Translations under genes and position numbers: made by a program
Notes under the pieces: model-generated
Told to the model about the DNA's origin: nothing
Seen by the model: only the letters and a program-made list of their open reading frames with translations
Databases searched by the model: none
In this document: piece by piece, positions 8,169 to 16,119 of the stretch
How the letters are laid out: the number at the start of each line of letters is the position of its first letter
Numbering within the stretch: the stretch's first letter is position 1
DNA from: Pseudomonas sp. PDM04
GTDB lineage: Bacteria; Pseudomonadota; Gammaproteobacteria; Pseudomonadales; Pseudomonadaceae
DNA length: 64,000 bases
Reading direction: 5' to 3'
Assembly: GCF_014851765.1 (NCBI RefSeq)
Contig: NZ_JACVAI010000006.1
Coordinates: 124,001 to 188,000 of the forward strand

Positions 8169-9281
8169 TCACGCCAACAGCGGATAGTCGATGTACCCTT
8201 TGGCGTCACCGCCAAAAAAGCTGTTGCCGTCGGCCACGTTGAGGGCGTGGCGTCCACGCAGGCGCGCCGGCAAATCGGGGTTGGCAATGAACGGGCGACC
8301 AAAAGCGATGAGGTCGGCGCGGCCCTGGGCGATGGCCTGTTCGGCGGTTTCTCCGGTATATCCACCGGCCAGCATCAGGACACCCCGGAAATCCGCGCGC
8401 AGCTGCTGGATGATGGCATCCCAGCGTGGATCGTTGGTCTCGTCGAGTACGGTGCCGACCATCATCGGTTCGACCAGGTGCAGGTACGCGAGATTCCAGT
8501 CATTGAGCCGGGAGGCAATGTAGCCAAAGGTCTGTTCCGGGGTGTCATCGCCCATCCCCATGAATCGCCCCATGGGTGTCAGGCGCACAGCAACGCGTTC
8601 GGCACCCACTTCTGCAGTCACCGCGTCCACGACTTCGAGCAAAAGCCGTGCACGGTTTTCGATACTGCCACCGTAGCGATCACTGCGCTGATTGCTCGCG
8701 CTGTTGATGAACTGGTCGAGCAGATAGCCATTGCCGGCGTGAATTTCCACACCGTCCATACCGGCCAGCAGCGCATTGCGAGCCGCCTTGCGGAAGTCGT
8801 CAATGATCGCTTCGATGCCCGGAATGTCCAGTTCTTGAGGAACCGGCACATCCCCCCAGACGCCCTCTCCTTTCTCGTTCAGGATGAAGGTCTTGCCAGG
8901 CACTGCCTGCGCGGTTGGCGCCACGGGTAACCCGCCGTTGGGTTGGAACACCGGGTGCGACACCCTTCCCACATGCCACAGTTGCAGAAAAATGCGTCCG
9001 CCCTCTGCGTGCACGGCCTCGCTGACCGCTTTCCAGCCCTGTATCTGCTCGTCGCTGTGGATGCCGGGGGTCCAGGCGTACCCCTGGCCTTGCTGGGAAA
9101 TCTGCGTCGCTTCGGTAATGATCAATGCAGCACTGGCACGCTGACGGTAGTACTCGACGTTCATCGAGGTCGGAACGTTGCCCGGCTGACCTGCCCGTGA
9201 GCGAGTCAGGGGGGCCATGGCGACGCGATGACCGAGGCTGAGTGGGCCGAGTTTGATGGGGCTGAACAAGTGATGGGTCAT
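8169..9281 (-). CDS. Alkene reductase, old yellow enzyme family (NemA/XenB-like)
   Basis: The 370-residue protein is a full-length FMN-dependent OYE barrel. It starts MTHHLFSPIKLGPLSLGHRV and continues with APLTRSRA. The substrate-binding His/Asn motif is GMDGVEIHAGNGYLLDQFI at about residues 178-196, followed by the FMN phosphate region (SNQRSDRYGGSIENR) and the C-terminal DLIAFGRPFIANPDLPARL. Family knowledge: NADPH-dependent reduction of activated C=C bonds, nitroesters and nitroaromatics in the cytoplasm. The start at 9281 is preferred to an in-frame ATG at 9323 because family members begin at the barrel's first strand. It stands alone. Natural substrate unknown. Confidence 0.92.
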   Translation of the reverse strand: MTHHLFSPIKLGPLSLGHRVAMAPLTRSRAGQPGNVPTSMNVEYYRQRASAALIITEATQISQQGQGYAWTPGIHSDEQIQGWKAVSEAVHAEGGRIFLQLWHVGRVSHPVFQPNGGLPVAPTAQAVPGKTFILNEKGEGVWGDVPVPQELDIPGIEAIIDDFRKAARNALLAGMDGVEIHAGNGYLLDQFINSASNQRSDRYGGSIENRARLLLEVVDAVTAEVGAERVAVRLTPMGRFMGMGDDTPEQTFGYIASRLNDWNLAYLHLVEPMMVGTVLDETNDPRWDAIIQQLRADFRGVLMLAGGYTGETAEQAIAQGRADLIAFGRPFIANPDLPARLRGRHALNVADGNSFFGGDAKGYIDYPLLA

Positions 9282-9435
9282 GATGATTTCCGTGGTTGAG
9301 TGTCTCCTCACCAAGGTAGGCATTCATTCCCTGTCAGAGAATCCACCGACTGCGCAACGGTGCTTTTCGCCAAACGCAACGCTCAGGCGCTTTCCAGCCC
9401 TCGGTGAATGCGAGCCAAAGCCCCCCGGCCCTCAG

Positions 9436-9927
9436 TCACAACCCACACCCTTCGACGACGGGCTCGACCACCAGTGTCGAAGGTGCTTTGCCTGTCTGCT
9501 TGTCGATGACCTGCAGCGCACAGCCGGACTCAGGTGCTGAGTGGGTCATCTGGTACGTGGCGCCAGCTTCGGGGATGAAACTGCTGCGGCTCAAACAACT
9601 CCTGTGAATCAGCGCTTGATCGGTGCTCTGACGCTCGATCACACCCGAGCTGAGTGCCGTCAGGTAAACGCGTCGATCAGGCTGGATCAGAAATCGATTC
9701 TTCGCCGGGTCGGACACTGACAGGCTGCCCAGGACGCCGGTCTCGGCGGTGTCCTGGCAGCGCGCGTCATAGTAGGCCCAGTAACCCTGGCTGCCTCCGG
9801 ACATCAAATTATTCGTGCCCCATTGGCCTTCGAGGGTGGCGTGAGGTGCGTTCGATGCCGGTTGCTGGTAGTGACCCACGCAGCCAGTCAACAGGGCCAT
9901 GCAACAGATCAGAATGGATGTCTTCAA
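9436..9927 (-). CDS. Hypothetical lipoprotein
   Basis: The 163-residue product has a short signal peptide and a lipobox, MKTSILICCMALLTGC, with the lipidated Cys at residue 16. After it come polar low-complexity residues, then a compact domain with several Cys residues (ARCQDT, HRSCLSR, ESGCAL, VEGCGL) that may form disulfides. Residue 17 is Val, which suggests outer-membrane sorting rather than inner-membrane retention. I do not recognise the domain family. It is not in an obvious operon. Confidence 0.7.
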   Translation of the reverse strand: MKTSILICCMALLTGCVGHYQQPASNAPHATLEGQWGTNNLMSGGSQGYWAYYDARCQDTAETGVLGSLSVSDPAKNRFLIQPDRRVYLTALSSGVIERQSTDQALIHRSCLSRSSFIPEAGATYQMTHSAPESGCALQVIDKQTGKAPSTLVVEPVVEGCGL

Positions 9928-10126
9928 CGGGATACCACGGCTGGAAATGAGGGATGGGCGTTCACCGTTATCGGCCAGCCCTGATCAAACACGAGGAAAA
10001 ATCACGGCGCCCCAATCCGACATATCCCGGCGAACCACGTGTTCCACGAATGACGTGAACGCCCCAAATACCGTTGGAGCGAGCTTGCAGCCACCGCTGA
10101 CCTTCGGACGGCCCCTGTCATCAGCG

Positions 10127-11014
10127 TTACAGGGCTTCGGCGTCAACGAGCGAGCCGAGAGCCGTTCGCAGTGCCCGGGTTTTCTCCTCAGACAAACGTG
10201 CCAGCGGACGACGGGGCTGCCCGGCGTCGTAACCGGTCAATTGGGCGCCGGCGTAAACCGACTGCACGTAATCGCCCTGCCAGATCAATGACATCACCGG
10301 TTCCAGCTGCTTCCAGATTTCCCGCGTTTGGTCCCAGCGCTTCTCACGGGCGGCGCGGACCAGCGCCACGCAGGTTTTCGGTGCCAGGTTGGCGCCGCCC
10401 CAGATCAGGCCCGCGCAACCGGCAAACAACGCATACGGAACAAGTGGATCAGCCCCATTGATCACCGGTAACCCGGTACGAATCAACGACGCCTGCGCGC
10501 AGAGGTCACCGCTGCTGTCCTTGACCGCCACGACATGCTCGATCTCGCACAGCTGTTGCAGCAACGCCGGCGTGATTTCCACACCCACGGCCTGCGGCAC
10601 GTTGTAGCCGATCACCGGCAGGCCTGCACCCGCTACGGCGGTATAGAAATCAAGGATGCCCTGATCATCGGTCGGCCCCTCGAAAAACGGCGGCAAGACC
10701 ATCACCCCATCGGCGCCTGCATCCGCAGCGCGTTGGGTGCGCTCGATCACGTCGTCGACCAGCAGCGCCGAAGTTTGTGCAATGATCCGCGCCCGACCGC
10801 GAATGATGTTCGCGCCGTAGGCAATCAGTTCACTTGATTCCTCCTTCGACAGGTACACATGCATGCCCGTCCCCGAGCTCAGCACGAAGCCGTCGACACC
10901 GGCCTCCAGATAGCGCTCGATCAATTGACCAAAACGCACGAGATCAATTTTGCCCTGGTGGTCGAACGGCGTAGTGATGGCAAGGTTCAGGCCGGCAAAC
11001 GGGAAATCGGACAT
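10127..11014 (-). CDS. DapA/DHDPS-family class I aldolase or lyase (module A)
   Basis: The 295-residue protein has the DHDPS barrel: ITTPFDHQGKID at the start, the conserved Tyr in VIGYNVPQ at about residue 142 and the Schiff-base Lys in VVAVKDSSGD at about residue 171. The usual GTTGE motif is replaced by SSGTGMHVYLS, so lysine-biosynthetic DapA activity is unlikely. Family members of this kind act on oxo acids or deaminate pyrroline carboxylates, for example HypD/LhpC in hydroxyproline breakdown. It diverges from the flavoprotein gene at 11207, next to a ProC-like gene and an aldehyde dehydrogenase. That context favours an imino-acid pathway. Exact reaction unproven. Confidence 0.8.
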   Translation of the reverse strand: MSDFPFAGLNLAITTPFDHQGKIDLVRFGQLIERYLEAGVDGFVLSSGTGMHVYLSKEESSELIAYGANIIRGRARIIAQTSALLVDDVIERTQRAADAGADGVMVLPPFFEGPTDDQGILDFYTAVAGAGLPVIGYNVPQAVGVEITPALLQQLCEIEHVVAVKDSSGDLCAQASLIRTGLPVINGADPLVPYALFAGCAGLIWGGANLAPKTCVALVRAAREKRWDQTREIWKQLEPVMSLIWQGDYVQSVYAGAQLTGYDAGQPRRPLARLSEEKTRALRTALGSLVDAEAL

Positions 11015-11137
11015 CGCTTCAAACCTCATGCGGGGTCGGTTCAGCAGAGCAACCGAGTGGGTAGGCAAGCGCAGCCTAGACGCGAAAATTGCCGCTGTCC
11101 CGCGCTATCTTGCGCTGGCGTCCAAACCTTCCATGAG

Positions 11138-11155
11138 TTGTCCCGATCGTTATAT
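11138..11155 (+). promoter_or_regulatory. Shared upstream motif TTGTC-N9-ATA, copy A
   Basis: GAGTTGTC, nine bases, then ATATTG, ending about 50 bases before the flavoprotein ATG at 11207. The same arrangement precedes the genes at 14550, 27128 and 28083 at 63-70 bases. TGTC half-sites are common for AraC-type activators. The binding protein is unknown. Confidence 0.4.
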
Positions 11156-11206
11156 TGCCGGCCCTGCGCCGATGCGATAGTGCTGAAAAAACAGGGAACC
11201 GGCCGC

Positions 11207-12526
11207 ATGTACAGAAACACGTCCACTCCAGCAGACGACAATGGTTGTGCCTGGTTCCACTTGAGCCCGGCGCGCACACCGCGCCCTGCTCACAGCGGCC
11301 GCACTCAGGCCCGCTGGGCAGTGCTTGGCGCCGGGTTTACCGGCCTGGCCGCCGCGCGTCAGCTGGCATTGAAATTCCCCGACGATGAAGTCGTGCTGAT
11401 CGAGGGTCAGGAAGTCGGCTTCGGCGCTTCAGGGCGCAACTCGGGTTTTGCCATCGACCTGCCCCACGACATTGGCGCGCCGGACTACATCGGCGATCTG
11501 GCGACGGCGCGCATGAACCTGAAGATGAACCACTTCGCCCAGGCGCAGATCCGCGCCCTGGTGGCCGAGCATGGCATCGACTGCCAGATTCGTCCGGACG
11601 GCAAATACCAGGCGGCGGTCGAGGACAAGGGCCTGGCCGTGCTGGCCGCCTACCGAAGCGGCCTGGACAAGCTCGATCAACCCTATGAAATGATCGACGC
11701 CCGTGACCTGCCCGGGCATCTGGGCACCTCGTTCTATCGTCAGGCACTTTACACCCCGGGCACCTTGCTGCTGCAACCGGCCGCCCTGGCCCGCGGCCTG
11801 GCCGACAGCCTGCCGGCCAACGTCAGCCTGTACGAGCACACCGTCATCACCCGCCTGGAACAGGGTGACAAGATCACCCTGCACCACGCCAACGGCGAAA
11901 TCGTTGCCGACGAACTGCTGCTGTGCAACAACGCCTTTGCCTCGCATTTCGGCTTCCTGCCGGGGCGCCTGCTGCCGATCTTCACCTACGCCAGCATGAC
12001 CCGGCCATTGACCGAGGCGGAACAGGCGCGCCTGGGTGGCAAGTCAACCTGGGGCATCATCCCCGCCGACCCGTTTGGCACCACCTTGCGTCGCACGCCG
12101 GATCAGCGCCTGCTGGTGCGCAACAGTTTCAGCTTCAACGCCAGCGGCCAGGCGCAGCAAAAGTATCTGGATCGCGCGGCACGCCAGCATCGCACCTCGT
12201 TCGAACGCCGCTTTCCGATGCTCCCGGACATGCCGTTCGACTACACCTGGGGCGGCGCAATGTGCCTGTCGCGCAACCACCTCTCCTATTTTGGCAGCCT
12301 GGCACCCCGGGTCCACGCCGCGTTGTGCTGCAACGGCCTGGGCATCACCCGGGGCACCGCCACCGGTACTTTGCTGGCCAACTGGCTCACGGGCGAGCGT
12401 CACGAACTGAGCGACTTCCTCCTCTCCTCGCCCGGCCCCAACCGCAACCCGCCGGAGCCGCTGCTGAGCGTCGGTGTGAACCTGAATCTGAACTGGGGCC
12501 AGCGTCGTGCTGGGCTCGAAGCCTGA
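11207..12526 (+). CDS. DAO-family FAD-dependent oxidoreductase (module A)
   Basis: The 439-residue protein carries the FAD Rossmann motif RWAVLGAGFTGLAAARQLAL at about residues 37-56, then VGFGASGRNSGFAIDLPHD. C-terminal hallmarks include DYTWGGAMCLSRNH and CCNGLGITRGTATG. It is the same length as, and closely similar throughout to, the flavoprotein at 35304-36623, so the two are paralogues serving parallel modules. Family knowledge: oxidation of secondary or tertiary amines, N-methyl amino acids or cyclic imino acids. The ProC-like gene begins 9 bases downstream, implying an operon. The ATG at 11207 directly precedes MYRNTSTPADD, which aligns with the paralogue's start. Substrate unproven. 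Confidence 0.85.
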   Translation: MYRNTSTPADDNGCAWFHLSPARTPRPAHSGRTQARWAVLGAGFTGLAAARQLALKFPDDEVVLIEGQEVGFGASGRNSGFAIDLPHDIGAPDYIGDLATARMNLKMNHFAQAQIRALVAEHGIDCQIRPDGKYQAAVEDKGLAVLAAYRSGLDKLDQPYEMIDARDLPGHLGTSFYRQALYTPGTLLLQPAALARGLADSLPANVSLYEHTVITRLEQGDKITLHHANGEIVADELLLCNNAFASHFGFLPGRLLPIFTYASMTRPLTEAEQARLGGKSTWGIIPADPFGTTLRRTPDQRLLVRNSFSFNASGQAQQKYLDRAARQHRTSFERRFPMLPDMPFDYTWGGAMCLSRNHLSYFGSLAPRVHAALCCNGLGITRGTATGTLLANWLTGERHELSDFLLSSPGPNRNPPEPLLSVGVNLNLNWGQRRAGLEA

Positions 12527-12535
12527 GGTAGCGAC

Positions 12536-13309
12536 ATGCAAAGTCTGGGCATTCTGGGCGTTGGCGAACTGACCGAGAGCATCGTCCGTGGTTTGCGCCG
12601 TAGTGGCTTCGATGGGCCGATCTTGTTGTCACCGCGCAACGCCGAGCGGGCCCGGGCCCTGGCTGTCGAACAGGCCTGCGAGGTGATGCCGGACAACCAG
12701 GCGGTGGTCGAGAATGCCGACCTCCTGCTCCTCGGTGTGCGCCCCGACAGTGTGGCGCAACTGGCTGCCGAGGTTCGTCTGAAACCTGGCCAGCACCTGC
12801 TGTCGCTGGTCGCCGGCCTGCATTTGCACACACTGCAAGCGACCTTTGCCGACGCACGTTGCATCCGTGTGATGCTGTCCTGCGCCGCGCAACTCAACCG
12901 CTCGACCGTGGTCGTCTACCCACCCGACCAGGCTACCGAGACGATCCTCGCCCCACTCGGTTCACTGGTGGTGATGGACAATGAAGCGGCGTTCGAGCTG
13001 GCGACCGTGGCCGCCTGCATGAACGGCTGGTTCTATTTTCTGCTGCATGACCTGCAACACTGGCTGGTGGACAAGGGACTGCCCGCCGAGCAGGCGCGCA
13101 CGCTGGTGCTGGGGAATCTGGAGGATTGCGTCGCCAGTGCCCGCGCCCGACCGGATCAAACCCTGAAGGCCCTGGGCGAAGCCATTGCCACACCGGGCAC
13201 CTTCACGGCCACCGGCCTGGACGTGCTTCACCACCAACCGGGCAGCGCGACCTGGGCGGCGGCCTGTGAAGTGGTGTTCGATGCCCTGCTCAACCGTGCC
13301 TCGCGTTAA
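12536..13309 (+). CDS. Pyrroline-5-carboxylate reductase-like protein
   Basis: The 257-residue protein begins with a dinucleotide-binding fold, MQSLGILGVGELTESIVRGL, and continues LLLGVRPDSVAQL, RCIRVMLSCAAQLNRSTVVV and a helical C-terminal domain like ProC. The usual ProC signature PN(T/L)P is replaced by LSCAAQ, and the GExxxK-rich C-terminal region is altered, so ordinary proline biosynthesis is doubtful. It overlaps the end of the convergent GlxA-type regulator gene by 4 bases and follows the flavoprotein gene by 9 bases. A role in reducing a pyrroline-type intermediate made by the neighbouring oxidase is an inference. Confidence 0.75.
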   Translation: MQSLGILGVGELTESIVRGLRRSGFDGPILLSPRNAERARALAVEQACEVMPDNQAVVENADLLLLGVRPDSVAQLAAEVRLKPGQHLLSLVAGLHLHTLQATFADARCIRVMLSCAAQLNRSTVVVYPPDQATETILAPLGSLVVMDNEAAFELATVAACMNGWFYFLLHDLQHWLVDKGLPAEQARTLVLGNLEDCVASARARPDQTLKALGEAIATPGTFTATGLDVLHHQPGSATWAAACEVVFDALLNRASR

Positions 13310-14373
13310 AGCTCAGGGTCCAGCCCTACCCGTTCCACCAGGCGCTCGCCATTGAAGCGTTCCACTTCATGGCGGCGCTTGCGGAAGCTGTACGGGGTTT
13401 CGCCAAACTGCTTGCGGAACCACAGAATGAAGTGCGACGCGTCGGAAAAGCCGCTGGCCAGGGCGATGGTGGTGATGTTCTGGCTGGTGTTCACCAACAG
13501 CCGCCGGGCATGGTCCAGGCGCAGTTTGCGCCAGTAGTTGGCGGGTGGTTCCTGGGTATTGGCGACAAACTCGCGGTGAAGTTGGCGCGGGTGCGTGCCG
13601 ACCGCTTCAGCCACCGCCTTGAGTGACAGCGACACGTCCAGGTTGTCACGCATGAAAGCAATGGCGCGCTCCACCCGATCATTCTGGTAGACCTTGCCCG
13701 CCTGTTCCTTGTCATCCGCCCGCTCTTCCACCAGGAGGTATTCCAGCCCTTTCTGCGCCCGCACTTCGCCACAGTGGCGGCGGATCAGGCTGGCGGCGAG
13801 GTCGATGGCCGTACCGCCCGGGCAGGTGATGATGCCGCGATCATCGACGTAGCTCTTGTCGATCACCGCCGTCGCGTTGGGGAACAGTTCCTCGAATTCC
13901 TCGCGGATGGTGAAATGCACGGCGCACCGGCGTCCGTCGAGCAGCCCGGCCTTGCCCAGCACGAAGGACGCCGAACACAGGGCGATGATCGGGATGTTCG
14001 CCGCGTGCACATCGCGCAGCGCGTCGAGCAGCCATTCGGGGGGATTGCGCGTTTCGCCCAGCAGGCCGCCGGCAATCACGATGTAGTCGTACTGGGCCCA
14101 CAGGTTCAATGGCCGCGTGGGGGAAATCGGCATGCCGCAACTGGCGCTGATGGGCAGGTCGTTGCAGGTCATCCAGTCCCATTGGCAGTACACCTGCTGG
14201 CTGCGGAACGACTTGTCGGCGGCAAAGCGCAGGGAGTCGACCAGCCCTGCGACCGGCACCAGGGTGAACTGGTTCATCAGCACGAAACCGACTCGAAGGT
14301 CCGGCTTTACCGCTGCAGGCAGTGCGTTCAAGGTCGCTCTCCAGGGCCGCCGGGAAATCCGGCACGGGGTCAT
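13306..14373 (-). CDS. GlxA-family AraC-type transcriptional regulator
   Basis: The 355-residue protein has an N-terminal DJ-1/PfpI-like domain (DLRVGFVLMNQFTLVPVAGL; YDYIVIAGGLLGE; IIALCSASFVLGKAGLLDG, with the nucleophile-elbow Cys) and a C-terminal AraC domain of about 95 residues (SLKAVAEAVGTHPRQLHREF; ITTIALASGFSDASHFILWF). This architecture is that of ArgR, GbdR, CdhR and SouR, which in Pseudomonas control arginine, glycine betaine, carnitine and sarcosine catabolism. It lies inside module A and diverges from the aldehyde dehydrogenase gene, so it likely activates flanking genes in response to a related amine. The effector is unknown. Confidence 0.9.
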   Translation of the reverse strand: MTPCRISRRPWRATLNALPAAVKPDLRVGFVLMNQFTLVPVAGLVDSLRFAADKSFRSQQVYCQWDWMTCNDLPISASCGMPISPTRPLNLWAQYDYIVIAGGLLGETRNPPEWLLDALRDVHAANIPIIALCSASFVLGKAGLLDGRRCAVHFTIREEFEELFPNATAVIDKSYVDDRGIITCPGGTAIDLAASLIRRHCGEVRAQKGLEYLLVEERADDKEQAGKVYQNDRVERAIAFMRDNLDVSLSLKAVAEAVGTHPRQLHREFVANTQEPPANYWRKLRLDHARRLLVNTSQNITTIALASGFSDASHFILWFRKQFGETPYSFRKRRHEVERFNGERLVERVGLDPEL

Positions 14374-14469
14374 TCTAAGCCTCGCCGGGCGTCCGGCCTA
14401 TCATATAAAGACCGCTATATCGTATGCCTCGGACAAACCCGGTGTTTCCCGGCCCCGGCGTCCTATCAA

Positions 14470-14487
14470 TTGTCATCCCCGTAATAG
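14470..14487 (+). promoter_or_regulatory. Shared upstream motif TTGTC-N9-ATA, copy B
   Basis: TATCAATTGTC, nine bases, then ATAG, ending 62 bases before the aldehyde dehydrogenase ATG. It shares an 11-base identical left half, TATCAATTGTC, with copy C at 28001. It also sits in the divergent promoter of the GlxA-type regulator. Confidence 0.45.
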
Positions 14488-14549
14488 CAGGCGCGTTGCG
14501 GCGCTGAGCATCATGGTCGGCAAACCCCACCCTAAAGGATTCGCAGCGC

Positions 14550-15998
14550 ATGACCCCCGTCACCAAGAGCAGCTACGTCGATGGCGCCTTCCTTCCTGCA
14601 GACGGCACTGACCTGCTGGACAACCGCAACCCCTCCAACCCGCAGGACGTGATCGAGCGCTTCGTGCGTGCCGATCAGGCGCTGACCGAACAGGCTATCG
14701 CCGCCGCGCGCCGTGCTCAGCCGGGCTGGGCGCGGAGCAATCCGCAGCAACGTGCCGATGCACTGGACTTCGTTGGCAGCGAGATCCTGGCCCGCCGCGA
14801 AACGCTGGCCGTCCTGCTCGCTCGCGAAGAAGGCAAAGTCGTGCGCGAAGCCCTGGGTGAGGTCGAGCGTGCCGGGCGTTCGTTCAAGTTCTACGCCCAG
14901 GAAGCCTTGCGCGCCGAAGGCGAGAAATACGCGTCGGTGCGCCAGGACGTCGGCATCGACGTGTTCACCCAGCCACTGGGGGTGATTGGCATCATCGCAC
15001 CGTGGAACTTCCCGATGGCCATTCCGGCCTGGAAGATCGCCCCGGCGCTGTGTTTCGGCAACAGCGTGGTGTTCAAGCCTGCCGAGCTGGTGCCGTCTTC
15101 GGCGTGGGCACTGGCGGAGATCATCTCCCGCGCTGGCTTGCCGGCGGGCGTGTTCAATATGCTGATCGGCCCGGGCCGCAGCGTTGGCGATACGCTGATT
15201 CGCTCGCCGCTGGTCGACGGCATCAGCTTTACCGGATCGGAGCAGACCGGCCGGCAGATTGCCCGTCTCGCCGCCGAAGGCATGAAAAAGGTGCAACTGG
15301 AGATGGGCGGCAAGAACCCCTTGATCGTGCTCGATGATGCCGATCTGGAACAGGCGGTCGACGTGGCGCTCAACGGCTCGTTCTACAGCACCGGCCAGCG
15401 TTGCACCGCCAGCTCGCGGGTGATCGTGACCGAGGGCATCCATGATGTGTTCGTTGCGCGCCTGGCCGAACGTACCCGGGCGCTGAAGGTGGGCGATGCG
15501 CAGCAGGCCTCGACCGACATCGGGCCCGTGGTGGATGCGCGCCAGCTGGAGCAGAACCTGGCCTACGTTGCCAGCGGCGTCGAACAGGGCGCCACGCTGG
15601 TGTGCGGGGGTGAACGCATCGAGAACCCGACGGGCGCGCATCTGTTCACCCCGGCATTGTTCAGCGACGTTCGGCCGGACATGCGCATTTATCGCGAAGA
15701 GATCTTCGGTCCGGTGTTGAGCGTGCTCAAGGTGCGTGATTACGAGCAAGCCTTCGCTGCGGCCGAGGACACGGCATTCGGCCTGTCCGCTGGGATCGTC
15801 ACCACCTCGCTGCGGCATGCCGAGCACTTCAAGCGCAACAGTTCGGCGGGGATGGTGATGGTCAACCTGCCGACCGCCGGGGTCGACTATCACGTGCCGT
15901 TTGGCGGCAACGGCGCTTCCAGCCTGGGTTCCCGGGAGCAAGGGACCCATGCGCGGCAGTTCTTCACCCGGGTGAAGACCACGTACCAATTGGCTTGA
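14550..15998 (+). CDS. NAD(P)-dependent aldehyde dehydrogenase (module A)
   Basis: The 482-residue protein is a full-length ALDH. It has the Asn motif IAPWNFPMAIPAWKIAPAL, the Gly-rich loop FTGSEQTGRQI, the general-base Glu in QLEMGGKNP and the catalytic Cys in GQRCTASSRVIV. The C-terminal THARQFFTRVKTTY resembles 2-oxoglutarate-semialdehyde dehydrogenases. Family knowledge: irreversible oxidation of an aldehyde to a carboxylate in the cytoplasm. The gene starts a plus-strand pair with the TPP enzyme at 16120 and diverges from the GlxA-type regulator. Together with the DapA-family lyase and flavoprotein it could complete an oxo-acid-yielding imino-acid route. Substrate inferred only. Confidence 0.88.
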   Translation: MTPVTKSSYVDGAFLPADGTDLLDNRNPSNPQDVIERFVRADQALTEQAIAAARRAQPGWARSNPQQRADALDFVGSEILARRETLAVLLAREEGKVVREALGEVERAGRSFKFYAQEALRAEGEKYASVRQDVGIDVFTQPLGVIGIIAPWNFPMAIPAWKIAPALCFGNSVVFKPAELVPSSAWALAEIISRAGLPAGVFNMLIGPGRSVGDTLIRSPLVDGISFTGSEQTGRQIARLAAEGMKKVQLEMGGKNPLIVLDDADLEQAVDVALNGSFYSTGQRCTASSRVIVTEGIHDVFVARLAERTRALKVGDAQQASTDIGPVVDARQLEQNLAYVASGVEQGATLVCGGERIENPTGAHLFTPALFSDVRPDMRIYREEIFGPVLSVLKVRDYEQAFAAAEDTAFGLSAGIVTTSLRHAEHFKRNSSAGMVMVNLPTAGVDYHVPFGGNGASSLGSREQGTHARQFFTRVKTTYQLA

Positions 15999-16119
15999 GG
16001 CCTGGCCGCGGCGAGGGGCCGGGTGCTCCGGACATCGTGTCACTGTCGGAGCATGCGCTCGTCGCGATAAGCTGCGTGGCAGCCCCTATTCCCCCGAACG
16101 AACCGATGAAGGTGACGAA

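Noticed and set aside
14532..16043. A 503-codon minus-strand open frame opposite the module A aldehyde dehydrogenase gene
   Set aside because: It is antisense to a gene with complete ALDH motifs and has no recognisable domain.
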